Assembly (NCBI GenBank): GCA_946122785.1
Contig: CAMGYJ010000010.1
Location: forward strand, 29,677,608-29,741,607
Source of the DNA: Linum tenue
Taxonomy: Eukaryota; Streptophyta; Magnoliopsida; Malpighiales; Linaceae
Length of the DNA: 64,000 bases
Reading direction: 5' to 3'
Part shown: piece after piece, positions 11,457 through 22,507 of the stretch
Numbering within the stretch: the stretch's first letter is position 1
Layout of the letters: every line of letters begins with the position of its first letter
The notes under the pieces: generated by a model
Seen by the model: only the letters and a program-made list of their open reading frames with translations
What the model was told of the DNA's origin: nothing
Database searches by the model: none
Program-made: the position numbers and the translations under genes

Positions 11457-12918
11457 CCCGTGTATGAGAGGTCCATAACCTTGGTAAGTCTATAAACCTA
11501 CGAAATGTATCCATAACAGATTACTTTCAATTTCTAAAATAAAACCCATCTTTCTAGCTCTCAAGTTATTTATGTCACCTCCTTGACCAATTTCTATTAA
11601 TCCCTTCTTGCACTAGGTACGTTAGAACTATCTAGCGCCTCCCGTCTTCTTTTAATTACTCACTAATTATCAATAAACCCACAAAACCATTGCCATCACG
11701 TGAAGCACAGATGAATGAAGTAGACGACCCAGACCTTGGCTATTATTTTCCAGTTCCTTCCATGCCAACCTCCCTCATCGATCGTCGGCAACTGTAATCC
11801 ATAAACGCCGACACTTGTCAATAGCCACCACCAAACCAGCTTCCCAAGTTTTGGGATTGGGAACTCCCAAGCACGGTTGAATCCCAATAAGAAATCGCCA
11901 CAGCTCCATCTGTTGGTGATTACAAACATTTACATGAAGTTATTATCAAAGGTGGAGCTCTCGTATTCTCCATTAGCAAACTCACAGCATAGGTTTATAC
12001 TGTTAGCTTCCACCTTGATTTTATTACCTTTTTAAGACCCACCGTCTCTCACTATATATGTTCATACTTAGTTCCCACAGATGCCTTTAAGTAGGATTAC
12101 GAGGGAACGGATCATGTCAGTAATTCTATGGTCACCAATCATGAGTAACCGGTCAACATCAGCATGACATCAGTATCTTCTCTCTTTTGGAAAGTCTTTT
12201 ATATATTCCTCTTTAATCTTTAACGGGTGATTTCTATCTCGTTTTAAGTCGCATTTTTTTTTTTTTGCACAGATAAATCAGATTAAATATGCTCTTTAAA
12301 ATGATATCCACTTTGATATATTTTTAGTAAAAAAAATTCAATTTTTTATCAGCCATTACCATATGGTATGCTCCTATTTAATACCATATGGTAAGAAAGC
12401 GTACCATGATGGTATGAACATACTAATATGGTAAGAAGATTGAATACATGATAGTAGGAGTATAATAACTGTCATTTACAACTTTCATCATTGTTTACTA
12501 CAAGTTACCACCCACATACCATAGTGGTAAAGTATGATAATTTTTTATCCAGTATTTTTTTCACCTTGAAATTTATAGATCCAATATATCATGATGAACT
12601 CGTTCCTTCATAGCAAACATTTTCAAAAACGACTGAAAAACGAAGAAGTTACCATATGGTATGTAGTTAGTAAAAAAAAGTTTCTCGAAATATATTGAAA
12701 ATTGATCTCATTTTGTAGAGCACAACTAACTCGTGCATCTGTGCAAAAAAAAAAAAAATGAAATCCGAGTTAGAACGAAGAAGATAAGAGCCAAATAAGA
12801 AAACTAGGGACAATAAAATGTCTTTAATTGACAACTCTTAGATCTGAATTTTCTGGACTCACTTAAATCTAAAGGTCCAAATTTAGTTACTCATAGGTCA
12901 GTAACCAATTGTTACTGA

Positions 12919-13472
12919 TAGGGATGACAATTTACCCACCCATGGATAATTTTGCCCAAACCCAAGTATACCCATTTATTATGGGTAGGGTTTGGGTGAT
13001 GTGTGTATGGGTTTGGGGTTTGTATATGGGTTTGGGTTAGATATGGATATTATCTAAATGGGTATGGGTTGGATATGGATATCCATTTACTTGAGGGTGT
13101 TTTAACTACACATGCAAAAATTGGACTTATTTGTACAACTTGAAAATTTTAGGTACCAAAATGTAAGACCAAAAAAATTTAGGTACCAAAACGTAATTTT
13201 CCATCGATATTTTGAGGACTTATATGCAAAAAAATTAAATTTAGGTACTAAATATGCATATCTATTAAGTTTAGGTACCAAACTGTAATTTGTATTTGGG
13301 CATGGGTACAAACCCAAATCCATTTGTTATAAACACAACCCAACCCAAAGTAAATGGGTATGAGTACAAACCCATCAAACTTTACCCATATCCATATATT
13401 TGGATTTCATACCCAACCCAATTGGATTAGATAGTAAAATACCCATGGGTATAGGCAAAATTGTCATCCCTA
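12919..13472. mobile_element. hAT MITE, 554 bp
   Basis: The terminal inverted repeat begins TAGGGATGACAATTT at both ends and is followed by CCATGGGT-like words. The 8-bp target duplication GTTACTGA lies at 12911-12918 and 13473-13480. Copy B has the empty site GTTACTAA at 35896-35903. The interior is rich in GGGTATGGGTTTGGG and in TAGGTACCAAA repeats, and is non-coding. Confidence 0.95.
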
Positions 13473-14519
13473 GTTACTGACCCTATCCTAAGCCGCATTA
13501 CCTACCCATGCAGCCTTGATGCATCAATTAACCTAGCCGCCCAGTTACCAACCCGTCAAACCATCATTCTTTTTTTAGCTAGCAATTTAACTCACATCCT
13601 TGATCGATTTCTTAACGAGCCCCTACGTTAATTGCCGTCCCGTCCTCTGTATTCACATATGCTAGCAGACATAAATATTCTTCCATATATGTTTATATAT
13701 TTAAGAACTGGATAACAGACTCACCGAATCATCTCCCATGGCCAAATCCTGCCCAAGGCAGCCTACGTAAATCCAGGTCCCGCAACCCCTCCTTCAGCCT
13801 TCGGATCTGACTCTGTTTGGATTGATGTTGTGATTTTCTCTCTGGTCGCCGCCTCTTCAGTCACTGCTCGGCCTCATCATCGTGTACCCCATCACTTCCA
13901 ATCCTCGCCATCACTGAAACAACAGTCGTCAGAGCTAACTTGTTCCCTCCATCGCATAAACATCCGCCTCTCTCTTTTCCTCTGTTTCCCCGGGGAAGGT
14001 CTCTTATCCCTTCTTTCTTTCTTTTCGTTCTTTCCATTGCTGCTTCTGCTTAACTAAAGGGGTAGGGATGTGGAATTAATTGAGAGGAATATGGGGAGAG
14101 GGGTAGCAGTGGAGTTTTAGGTTTCGCTTTTTCTTCCCAGGTCGCCAAATTATATGAGCAAAATTGTAACTGAAGAAATCACTACAAAGGCCGGTTAAAT
14201 CAGAATTAATGGGCTCAGTTACTTGGGTCTTCATTCTAGGACTAGGCTCGGTTTGATTCAAGTTTTCTTACGTAACCGCCGATCCAATTAGCAAAGTCCA
14301 CCCGACCTAGATCCTTGGTTGGGTCTTGATCCAAAAACCAATTTGCGTTCGTAACTTTCTTATTTTATATCAAAATTCGACCTCGTCTAAATTTACTCGA
14401 AACTTGACAAATTAAACCAAACGCACAATGGTCTTTTTGACTTAGAAATAAGATGGGGTGTAACATTTCTCCCCCGTTGGAAAATTTTTGTCCTCGAAAT
14501 TTTTGTCCCGAAATTTGTG

Positions 14520-15158
14520 GAGGCACTTCCAGCATGACATTAATGCTAGCTCCTAGGTCCGCCAAGGACTTTCCTACATGCATGCTGCCAATAGTAAGAG
14601 GGATAGTAAAACTCCCTGGATCCTTACGCTTTTCGGGCAGCTTGTTCTGCAGGATGGCAGAACATTCCTCGCTCAGCAGCACTGTCGAGAGATCCCCAAG
14701 TTTCTTCTTGTTGGTGCAGAGATCTTTCATGAACTTAGCGTACTTGGGCATCTTCGACAGTGCCTCCACAAATGGTACGCTGATGTTGAGCTGCTTCAAC
14801 ATTGCCATAAAATTGGCAAACTCAGTCTCCAGCTTGTCTTTGTGAAGGCGAGTGGGGAAGGGAAGCTGGGGTACGTGCTCCTTCACCACTGGTTGTGGCT
14901 TGGGAGCAGGGGCTTCCTTCTCCACCCGTACTTCTGCATCACCGGCTGGAAGTGCTGAAGCAGGTAGTGGTTCCTCCTGCCTGGTCGGGGCAGGATCAGC
15001 TGATGTAGGCCTGCCGCTCCTGGTGAAAACGGCACCCAGCTGCTCGTGCGGGTCCCGTGGATTAGGGATGGTGGTGGCAGGTAGAGTCCCCGGGGCCCGA
15101 GTAGTAATCTGGCGAGCTATGGCGCCAACCTGGTTCTGCAAATCTTGCAGAATGGCAC
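14520..15158 (-). pseudogene. Gypsy gag-pro fragment, unit 1
   Basis: This encodes the C-terminal Gag region and the start of an aspartic protease. It is homologous to 51425-52048 of the minus-strand gypsy element at 47696-55059. Visible words are LPFPTRLHKDKLETEFA, MPKYAKFMKDL and the protease active-site region KSLADLGASINVM. The frame runs off into unrelated sequence just after that motif. There is no start region and no reverse transcriptase. It was pasted into the edge of a Tekay/Del-like LTR, which is not its native place. Confidence 0.85.
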
Positions 15159-15297
15159 CCTCGTCTAAATTTACTCGAAACTTGACAAATTAAACCAAAC
15201 GCACAATGGTCTTTTTGACTTAGAAATAAGATGGGGTGTAACATTTCTCCCCCGTTGGAAAATTTTTGTCCTCGAAATTTTTGTCCCGAAATTTGTG

Positions 15298-15936
15298 GAG
15301 GCACTTCCAGCATGACATTAATGCTAGCTCCTAGGTCCGCCAAGGACTTTCCTACATGCATGCTGCCAATAGTAAGAGGGATAGTAAAACTCCCTGGATC
15401 CTTACGCTTTTCGGGCAGCTTGTTCTGCAGGATGGCAGAACATTCCTCGCTCAGCAGCACTGTCGAGAGATCCCCAAGTTTCTTCTTGTTGGTGCAGAGA
15501 TCTTTCATGAACTTAGCGTACTTGGGCATCTTCGACAGTGCCTCCACAAATGGTACGCTGATGTTGAGCTGCTTCAACATTGCCATAAAATTGGCAAACT
15601 CAGTCTCCAGCTTGTCTTTGTGAAGGCGAGTGGGGAAGGGAAGCTGGGGTACGTGCTCCTTCACCACTGGTTGTGGCTTGGGAGCAGGGGCTTCCTTCTC
15701 CACCCGTACTTCTGCATCACCGGCTGGAAGTGCTGAAGCAGGTAGTGGTTCCTCCTGCCTGGTCGGGGCAGGATCAGCTGATGTAGGCCTGCCGCTCCTG
15801 GTGAAAACGGCACCCAGCTGCTCGTGCGGGTCCCGTGGATTAGGGATGGTGGTGGCAGGTAGAGTCCCCGGGGCCCGAGTAGTAATCTGGCGAGCTATGG
15901 CGCCAACCTGGTTCTGCAAATCTTGCAGAATGGCAC
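15298..15936 (-). pseudogene. Gypsy gag-pro fragment, unit 2
   Basis: A second copy of the unit at 14520-15158, offset by 778 bases, with the same protein words and the same end just after the protease ADLGASINVM motif. Its open frame continues to 15062 because the flanking junction differs in phase from that of unit 1. It is not functional on its own. Confidence 0.85.
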
Positions 15937-16074
15937 CCTCGTCTAAATTTACTCGAAACTTGACAAATTAAACCAAACGCACAATGGTCTTTTTGACTTA
16001 GAAATAAGATGGGGTGTAACATTTCTCCCCCGTTGGAAAATTTTTGTCCTCGAAATTTGCTCGAAACGCATTCC

Positions 16075-17062
16075 TAGTGCAGTCAAAATCGCGTTTTAAA
16101 GCGTAAAATCGTACGATTTTACATTTCTAGGGTAGAAAAACGTTTCAAATCACTAATAAAATCGCTTTCACTCAAAATCGGTCAAAAGCGTTAGTAGAAT
16201 CGTTAAAATTGTATAAAATCGTATAAAATCGCGTTTTCAGACCGATTTTATCCGATTTCAAGCTAAGGAGAAAACTGCCTCCACCAAACCAAAACAACGT
16301 TGTTTTGAGCACTTCGGACAAAAAAAAAGGAATAGGGTGGATATCGGGCTGAGGCTGCCAAACTCTTCCAAAATCCCTAATCTTTGTCTACTGTCTCCAG
16401 CACTCCAACGAAGAATCCGTAGCTGCTACAAGGCTTCACAACCGTTGCTGTCAGTCCGCTCCCTTCCACCGAAGAATTTGCAGCTGTTATAAGGCTCCAA
16501 ACCTCCAACGCGGCAGCGCCTGTCGCCTGTCACCCTTCGGACTCGTCATCGCCTTTCGTCACTCGCGAGTGACACAACCGGTTAGTTTCTGTCTCTTCCT
16601 TGTCCTAGCCCATCGCCACTTCAGTCTTCATCAATTTGAGCAGTTGTGTTTCATTATACATCAATAACTATGAAGATTCGTCGTCTAGTCAATGAAGGGG
16701 AAAGCAATTGTTTTTATTAGTTCCTAGGACAAAAGGTTGGATTGTACGATGTAATTAATATAGAGGCGGAAACGGCGGTGGTTGTTGTAGTGGTGGGAGA
16801 TCGATGGATCGAAGAGTACAGCGGAAGAGCCATGTGGTCATGGCTCGATAATATTTTATTTTAATTTAGACATGAATTGCAGGTATTTATTCTTTTAGCT
16901 AAATTATGTGCACTCATATTTTACATAGTTTATGCCGTAGTTAACAGATTTTTAACTATTATACAAGATGCATAAAAACTTACGCTTTTACGCTTTGATT
17001 CACCGCTTTTCGATTTTACCTCTTTTCCTCTTTTAGGTAGAATCGCGCTTTTGACTACATTG
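16075..17062. mobile_element. hAT element, 988 bp, non-autonomous
   Basis: The ends TAGTGCAGTCAAAATCGCG and (reverse complement) CAATGTAGTCAAAAGCGCG fit the YARNG start of hAT inverted repeats. The 8-bp target duplication CGCATTCC lies at 16067-16074 and 17063-17070. Copy B has an empty site CTCATTCC at 36945-36952. Subterminal AAAATCGTATAAAATCG repeats are dense. A less AT-rich middle (about 16260-16830) resembles transcribed leader sequence but has no frame I recognise. Confidence 0.88.
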
Positions 17063-17070
17063 CGCATTCC

Positions 17071-17626
17071 TCTATCAACCCCCATTCTTGTCCTTCCTTG
17101 CCTAAAGAATTTATCCTCGCTGTGTGAAATTCAATTGTTGTTCTTTGCTTGTCTCGTATAGTTCATTCTACCTCTTGTACCTCCTCTTGCTATAACATGT
17201 ACCCTCACCCAGGTTTGCAGCATTGTGTAACTTTAACTAACTCATAGTCCTTTTTAATCTGTAACTTAGCTCGGTTGTGTGAGGGAACACTATTCAGATT
17301 CTGTGTTATTCGTAGCTCCATCACCTTCAGTAGTTGTTTATCCGAACTCAAAATCGAGGTATCACAGCATGTTTGGTTTAATCCATGGACTTGGCAGTGG
17401 ATGTATACCTTTGGCACGTTGGTTATTGCCAAAGTGTATGAAGATCAATGATACTTGTAACTACTTACCATATGTAATAAATAAAAGTAAAAAAAATATA
17501 TAGTAATTAATATAAAAAAGTCGAATCATGGATATAAAAAAAATGTTGAAGTGGTAAATTTGAGCAGAAATTGGTAGGTTTCGATGTGAGGATCTTGCCA
17601 CAACTAGTAACCCTCAATCACTACTT
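17071..17626. other. Duplicated spacer, no gene
   Basis: It matches 36953-37131 and 39708-40004 in copy B, where the 76 bases 17250-17325 are replaced by a 2.58-kb insertion. It is non-coding. Confidence 0.6.
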
Positions 17627-17635
17627 ATACTACTA

Positions 17636-18953
17636 GGGCTGAGATCTGGTAACTAGGGGAGTCCCTTAGTCACATGACTAAATGAATCTCAACCACTCAA
17701 GGGCTCCAACAAATCTAATTTAATGAAGGATAATGTAGTAATTGCATATTTTTTTAATTTTAATTATAAAGTAAATAAAAAGGAAGCTGGCAGCGTCCCG
17801 TCTGTCCCAGTCTCCATAGCCGGCCAACCAAATTTTCTGGCGGCAGTTCCCTTGCAATTTTTGTGGGAACATTTGCTTCCTTTCCTGGCAGCAGGAGGGA
17901 GAGAGAGTGAGAGAGAGATCGGAGGTGGCTTTTTTGGCGATCGGAGGTGGCTTTCTGGCGATCGGAGAGGATTTTCCGGCGACAGTGATAATTGTGATGT
18001 TTGCGACCTATTTTGTAATGTTTATAAGTACTGTTTGTAACGTTTATGTAAATTCGGTTTATATTGTTTATGATTTTTGTTTGTCATGTTTGTCTATTAT
18101 TTTTGTAATATTTATATTACTATTTTGTATATATTGTAATTTATAATGTTTGTTTGTCAAGATTGTACACTTTTATGTTATAATTTGTATACTTTGTATT
18201 CACTGATTTGTAATATAATTTTATCAATTTTTATTGTAAGTAGTGTTAATTTGTACTGTTAGTATGCTTTGTAATGTTTGTCTGTTTATTATGTAGTGTT
18301 TGTAAGCTTTGTAATGTTTGTTGGTTTCTTTTGTAATGTTTGTAAGCTTTGTTATTTTTGTCCTACATGTTTGTCATTTTTGTCAACCATGTTTGTAATG
18401 TCTAAAAAACAACCTAGTTGACTTTTGGACATAACTCTTCTATATAGAGATGAAGTCTCCAAAGTCAACTCGGGTGTTTTTCTATTTTGTATGGTTTTCC
18501 GGTCTACTTTGTAATTTTTGTCCATCATGTTTGTAATGTTTGTATGTCTAAAAAATAACCGGGTTGACTTTGGGACGGTGCCCCTATATATAGGGATGGA
18601 GCCTCAAAAGTCAACATGGTTGTTTTTCCATTTTTTATGGTTTGTATTGTTTGTCGGTCTACTTTGTATTGTTTGTATTGTTTGTATAGTTCGTATGTTT
18701 TGTATTGTTTGTACGTCTGTTTGTATGTTTTGTTGTTCTCTTTTGTACTGTTTGTATGTTTGTAAGGATTGTATCGTTTATACGTCTGGTTTGTATACTT
18801 TGAAAACTTTTCATAATACCCAAAATACCTCTGTCACTAATTAAAAATCTCTTCCCACTTTTTAACCGTTAGATTGTTGTGTCCAGATCTAATGGCTAGG
18901 AGGGGCTTAGTCAAGTGACTAAGGACCCCCCTTAGTCATGGGATCCGGCACCC
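17636..18953. mobile_element. Non-autonomous Mutator-like element, 1318 bp
   Basis: Related inverted ends (GGGCTGAGATC... and reverse-complement GGGTGCCGGATC...) both continue into a CTAGGGG.GTCCCTTAGTCAC-type sequence. A 9-bp target duplication ATACTACTA lies at 17627-17635 and 18954-18962; the 9-bp length points to Mutator. The interior has a GC-rich piece (about 17790-17985, GATCGGAGGTGGC repeated) and then 800 bases of T/G-rich degenerate repeat (TTTGTAATGTTTGTA-like). No transposase is present. Copy B has the same element at 40014-41316 with its right end deleted, so the insertion predates the duplication. Confidence 0.88.
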
Positions 18954-18962
18954 ATACTACTA

Positions 18963-19411
18963 GGCCATTAAGGTGGCCTAATCATGCCAAACTTTATATT
19001 CTTGCTAAGATATGAACCATGCACCTCATGACAAGATAGGGGGTAATGGTCGGTGACATAGAGTATGATTAGTAATGGTTGGGATTAACTAGGAGGAAGT
19101 ATGTTATCTTGGTCCTAATATCTTCAAAAGATATCATGCCACGCGATTTAAAAATAACCATGGGTGTTAGAGGTTATAATGTCATTAGGATACGGTTTGT
19201 ATCAGGATGGAAGAAGGACTGTGGGGGATAAGATGATTAGGATAAGAGATTTACAAATCTTTTATGCCAACGAAGGATTTGGGTGATGGAGTTCCACAAG
19301 GAGAAGGAGACTAAAAGAATTCTAACAAAACATGGAAGGGAAAGTCACGTTTGGTAAGAGGTTAAACCCACCCACCAAATTTCTTACACGGCTACAATTT
19401 TTTTTTTTTTT
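18963..19411. other. Spacer before the MULE, partly deleted in copy B
   Basis: No gene is seen. Bases 18939-19347 are absent from copy B, where the junction falls on AGTCA (18934-18938 and 19343-19347 in A; 41312-41316 in B). This fits a microhomology deletion in copy B. Confidence 0.6.
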
Positions 19412-22400
19412 GCCAAATACACTTGTATAGCCAAAACTTTGACGTTTTTGCCAACTATAGCCACTTTTGGCGAAATACCAAAAATAGTCACTTCCATCCA
19501 ATTATTTGACGTTGTTAGTTAACGTGCTAGCTGGACTAACAGACCATCCAACGAGGCCATTGTCGTCAAACAAGTTAATTCCACGTGGAATTAAAAAAAA
19601 AGTTACGGATGGGTAAATGCGAGCAGCCTCAGTCACTTTCTAACTTTTCATTTTCCCCTTCCCTTCCCCCGACCCGAGCTTCAGCGAAACCCTTCTCGCC
19701 GACGACGAACTACGAAGCTCCCCTTCTCCAGATCAGCGCTGGTATTCGTCGACGACGACAACGAAATCCTTTCTAATCGACAATCCCACCACGAGAAGCA
19801 AAACACCTTCCCCCTCACCAGAAAATCTCCCTCCCATCCCACACCTGAGCCTCCCTCCACCGAATCGGCCATGCATCCCGGCGGTTCATAGATTCTTTCC
19901 CCGTTTATTTGACGCGATTCAGTGTTGGTGAGGGGGACTCGACCATCGAAAGCGAAGATTTCCCAAGATGAAGTTTTCGGTTCAAAACCCTAATTCTCAA
20001 GATTCGTGATTTTCGACGGAGGTCAATTTCTGGGCTTCTTCCTTACAGTCGACTAGTAAGTGTAAGGTTCAAAAACTTTGCTCCGATGATCGATTGTATG
20101 TACAGTGTTGTAAAGCTTTGTTTGTTTCTTCCTTTATATAGATCGTAGCTGGTATTAAAGACAGAAAGCGACACAACAAAGGGGTCTACTCGGGACCACT
20201 GGATTTTTTCTTTTCGTGAGTTTGCCCTTGAAATCTAAGGTAAGCAATCAAAAACTTCTGGGTAGAATCGTCATTACCTTTGGAAAACCCTAGGATAGAA
20301 TCATGTTTGTTGGTGATGTTACCTTTCTTGTTTAGTGATTAAAAACGCACTAACATTATGATTATAATAGTAATTGTAATTATAATAGTAATTGGTGATG
20401 TTTTCTTTCTAACAGATGGTGAGTTCAATGGAAGAGAATGACCCAAACCAGGAACCAAATTCTGCTGATTACCTATTAGCAGATGAAGGGAGAGTTGTTG
20501 CTTCTGTGGCTCGACCAATGATCCATGTTTACGACTCTGATGATGCTGACACCTCCGACGATGAGTACCATGAGGCAAGGAACTACCTTCGGGCCTACGG
20601 AGAAATGAGGAAGAGAAAGGTGAAGACGAGGGCTGATGGTCATGGGGAGGAGGTGGAACAGTTGGACGAGTTTGAAGAAGTGGAATTTGATGAGGAGGAA
20701 TCTGAAGAAGAGATTGAAAAAGCCGGGTTAGACAACCTTGATATGAATGAAGGGGAGGTTGAAGATTCTGAAACTTAGCAAGTGCTTCCAACTGACCAAG
20801 CACATAAGGAGACAAGTAACCATTCGAGCTATAGACTTTCTGAGGAGTCTGACCACGTGCGAGGTAATATATCTAATGAGGCTAGTGCTGATGTGTTCGA
20901 CAGCGCACCACACTAAGATCCTCTATGTGACCACATAAAGTTCGAGTTTGTCGCTCGCATGAGATTCTAGGATCCTGAACAATTTAAGACTGCGGTGGTG
21001 AAACATTCCGTAGTAAATGGGGCAGGTTTGAGGTGGACAAGGTTTAACCCTACGAGGAGGAAAGTGAAGTGCAAGAATGAGAAATGCAAATGGAAACTGT
21101 ATGCAAGCTGGTTTAGGAAGAACCAGACTTTTATGGTAAGGAAGGTGGGGCTGCCACATTCTTGTTCGAGACAGCTTCGGCTGAATCAAGTTACGACGAA
21201 GTGGATTGCGACGGACATGCTAGAGAGGTTCAGGATCAATCCTGAATGGGTCCCAAAGCAGATTATGGCCGAAGTGAAACTTAAGCACAACATTGACGTT
21301 AAGAGAAGGACATGTTATAGGGCGAAGGTGGCAGCCATTCGACTTCTGAGTGGCTCTTTGAAAGATGAGTACAAGAGACTGCGTTCATATTTGGGTGAGC
21401 TGAAGAAACGAGACGGGTAAGGCCGGTTTGTTCTGGAGGTTGAACTGCATCCTACACAAGAAAAGGACTACTTTCAAAGGATGTTTGTGATGTTCTCGAA
21501 CATCCGAGATGGTTTTCTTCTCGCTTGTCGCCCAATCATCGGATTTGACGGTGGTTTCTTGAAGGGGGAGGTTAAGGGCATGATTCTTGCAGCGGTTGGG
21601 AAGGATGGAAATGATCAGATGTACCCAATCGCCTGGGCAGTAGTGGAGGGAGAGAATGCCTACTCCTGGAGATGGTTTGTTAACATTCTCTCTCATTAAG
21701 TACAACTTGTTAATGGACTCCCCAGATATGTTGTTCCCTAGAATTAGGAAGAGGGTAGAGAAAGAAAAGGAAGTCGCTAGGTTGTGTATTGCTAGGCAGA
21801 CCTTGGCCAACAAGTGCGAAGTGAAGATGGGTGAGAATGGCTACATAGTGTACCTAACTGACCAGAGCTGTACATGTGGATACTAGCAATTGAGCGGCTT
21901 GCCTTGTTGCAATGCTATCTCGGCAATTTCACACATGAGGAAGGAGGTGGACGATTATGTACATCCTTGTTACAAGGCCCACCATGTCGAGCGAGGCAGC
22001 AGTGTTGGCATCCCTTGCTTAGACGATATGCAGGCTTGGCCGGATGCTACTGGTCTTCCAGTTCACCCTCTGAAGCAAAGAGCCATTCTAGGAAGGCCTA
22101 GGAAGAAGCGACGAAGGGCTGCTCACGAGCTGGAAACGAGACTTAAAGGAATGGAGTTGGCGAGGAGGTAAGTAGAAGGGGTATTATCATACATTGCAAG
22201 AAATGTGGTAATGAGGGGCATAATTCAAGGGGCTTCAAAGCTACTGAAGCTGAGATTCAGGTTCGTTTGATTAAGTCATCTAATAACTTGATGCTTTTCT
22301 TAATTTTTTTCTTACTAACACAACCATTCTACTATTTAGGCTAACGCTCGAAATGCTGAAAGACATGCTCGAACAACAACATGAAGGACTTCTCGCACTG

Positions 22401-22507
22401 CTGGAAACACCACTTGTGGCGGAAACAATGCTACCCCCACTGTTGCAGCTGGAGACAACAATGCCGTTGGAAACAACACAACTGGTGGAAACAATGTTGT
22501 CCCTGAT
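19412..22507 (+). mobile_element. MULE, left part (copy A), cut by a gypsy LTR
   Basis: The left inverted repeat 19412-19488 starts GCCAAATACACTTGTATAG. It pairs with the reverse complement of 60764-60840, the right end of the sister MULE in copy B. The transposase gene follows after a leader with an intron (20240-20415) ending exactly at the ATG. The element breaks at about 22507, where a gypsy LTR begins. The missing right half is represented only by the sister copy at 58363-60840. A target duplication could not be defined because the left flank is a T run. Confidence 0.8.
20416..22340 (+). pseudogene. MuDR-type transposase (mudrA-like), broken
   Basis: The gene starts MVSSMEEN after an intron acceptor. 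An acidic N-terminus (Glu/Asp-rich, about residues 80-120) is followed by the MuDR N-terminal domain with its zinc-binding-like region (CKNEKCKWKLYASW and LPHSC, 21080-21165). The MULE transposase core start is at 21525-21690 (GFDGGFLKG, then the region around ENAYSWRWF). A large part of the core is deleted near 21700. The SWIM zinc finger (CTCGY, stop, QLSGLPCCNAISAI, about 21865-21930) has a stop where Trp is usual and Asn where His is usual. A CCHC-type knuckle (CKKCGNEGH) lies at 22190. In-frame stops at 20776, about 20914, about 20968 and 21418 add to the damage. It cannot be active. Confidence 0.88.

Larger units (their letters stand above)
10008..14465 (-). repeat. Long Tekay/Del-like LTR, minus strand (copy A)
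   Basis: Read on the minus strand the block begins TGTTACACCCC at 14465. It is preceded by a GGGGGAG purine tract and a TTCGAGGACAAAAATTTTCC word, the typical end of internal sequence in plant Tekay/Del gypsy elements. The LTR runs left to about 10008. Two hAT elements have inserted into it (10534-11456 and 12919-13472). Without them it is about 3 kb, matching copy B at 33884-36899. It encodes no protein. The internal region of the parent element is missing. Confidence 0.6.
14381..15941 (-). repeat. Tandem 778-bp repeat: LTR edge plus gag-pro fragment
   Basis: The word CCTCGTCTAAATTTAC recurs at 14381, 15159 and 15937, a period of 778. Each unit joins about 125 bases of LTR edge and internal-end sequence to about 640 bases of gypsy gag-pro sequence. 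A third partial copy of the LTR edge ends the array. The two full units look identical by eye, so the duplication is very recent or is an assembly effect. Copy B has a single uninterrupted LTR edge at 36821-36940 and no gag fragment. Confidence 0.9.

Noticed and set aside
13830..14057. A small secreted protein gene, also at 36263-36553
   Set aside because: It lies in LTR sequence in both copies, and the two copies differ in length and reading without sign of selection.
14453..15971. Plus-strand frames of 113-130 codons at 14453-15193 and 15231-15971
   Set aside because: They are antisense shadows of the minus-strand gag-pro fragments and occur twice only because the unit is duplicated.
16067..17071. 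A Mutator element with the 9-bp duplication CGCATTCCT
   Set aside because: The extra T is better read as the first base of the inverted repeat (TAGTG) on the left and host T on the right. This gives an 8-bp duplication and YARNG ends, as in hAT.
17900..18790. CRISPR-like array in the T/G-rich repeat
   Set aside because: Units are short, degenerate and without constant-length spacers; this is a plant transposon interior.
20339..20815. Minus-strand 158-codon frame
   Set aside because: Antisense to the acidic N-terminus of the MULE transposase; His/Pro/Ser-rich by complementarity.
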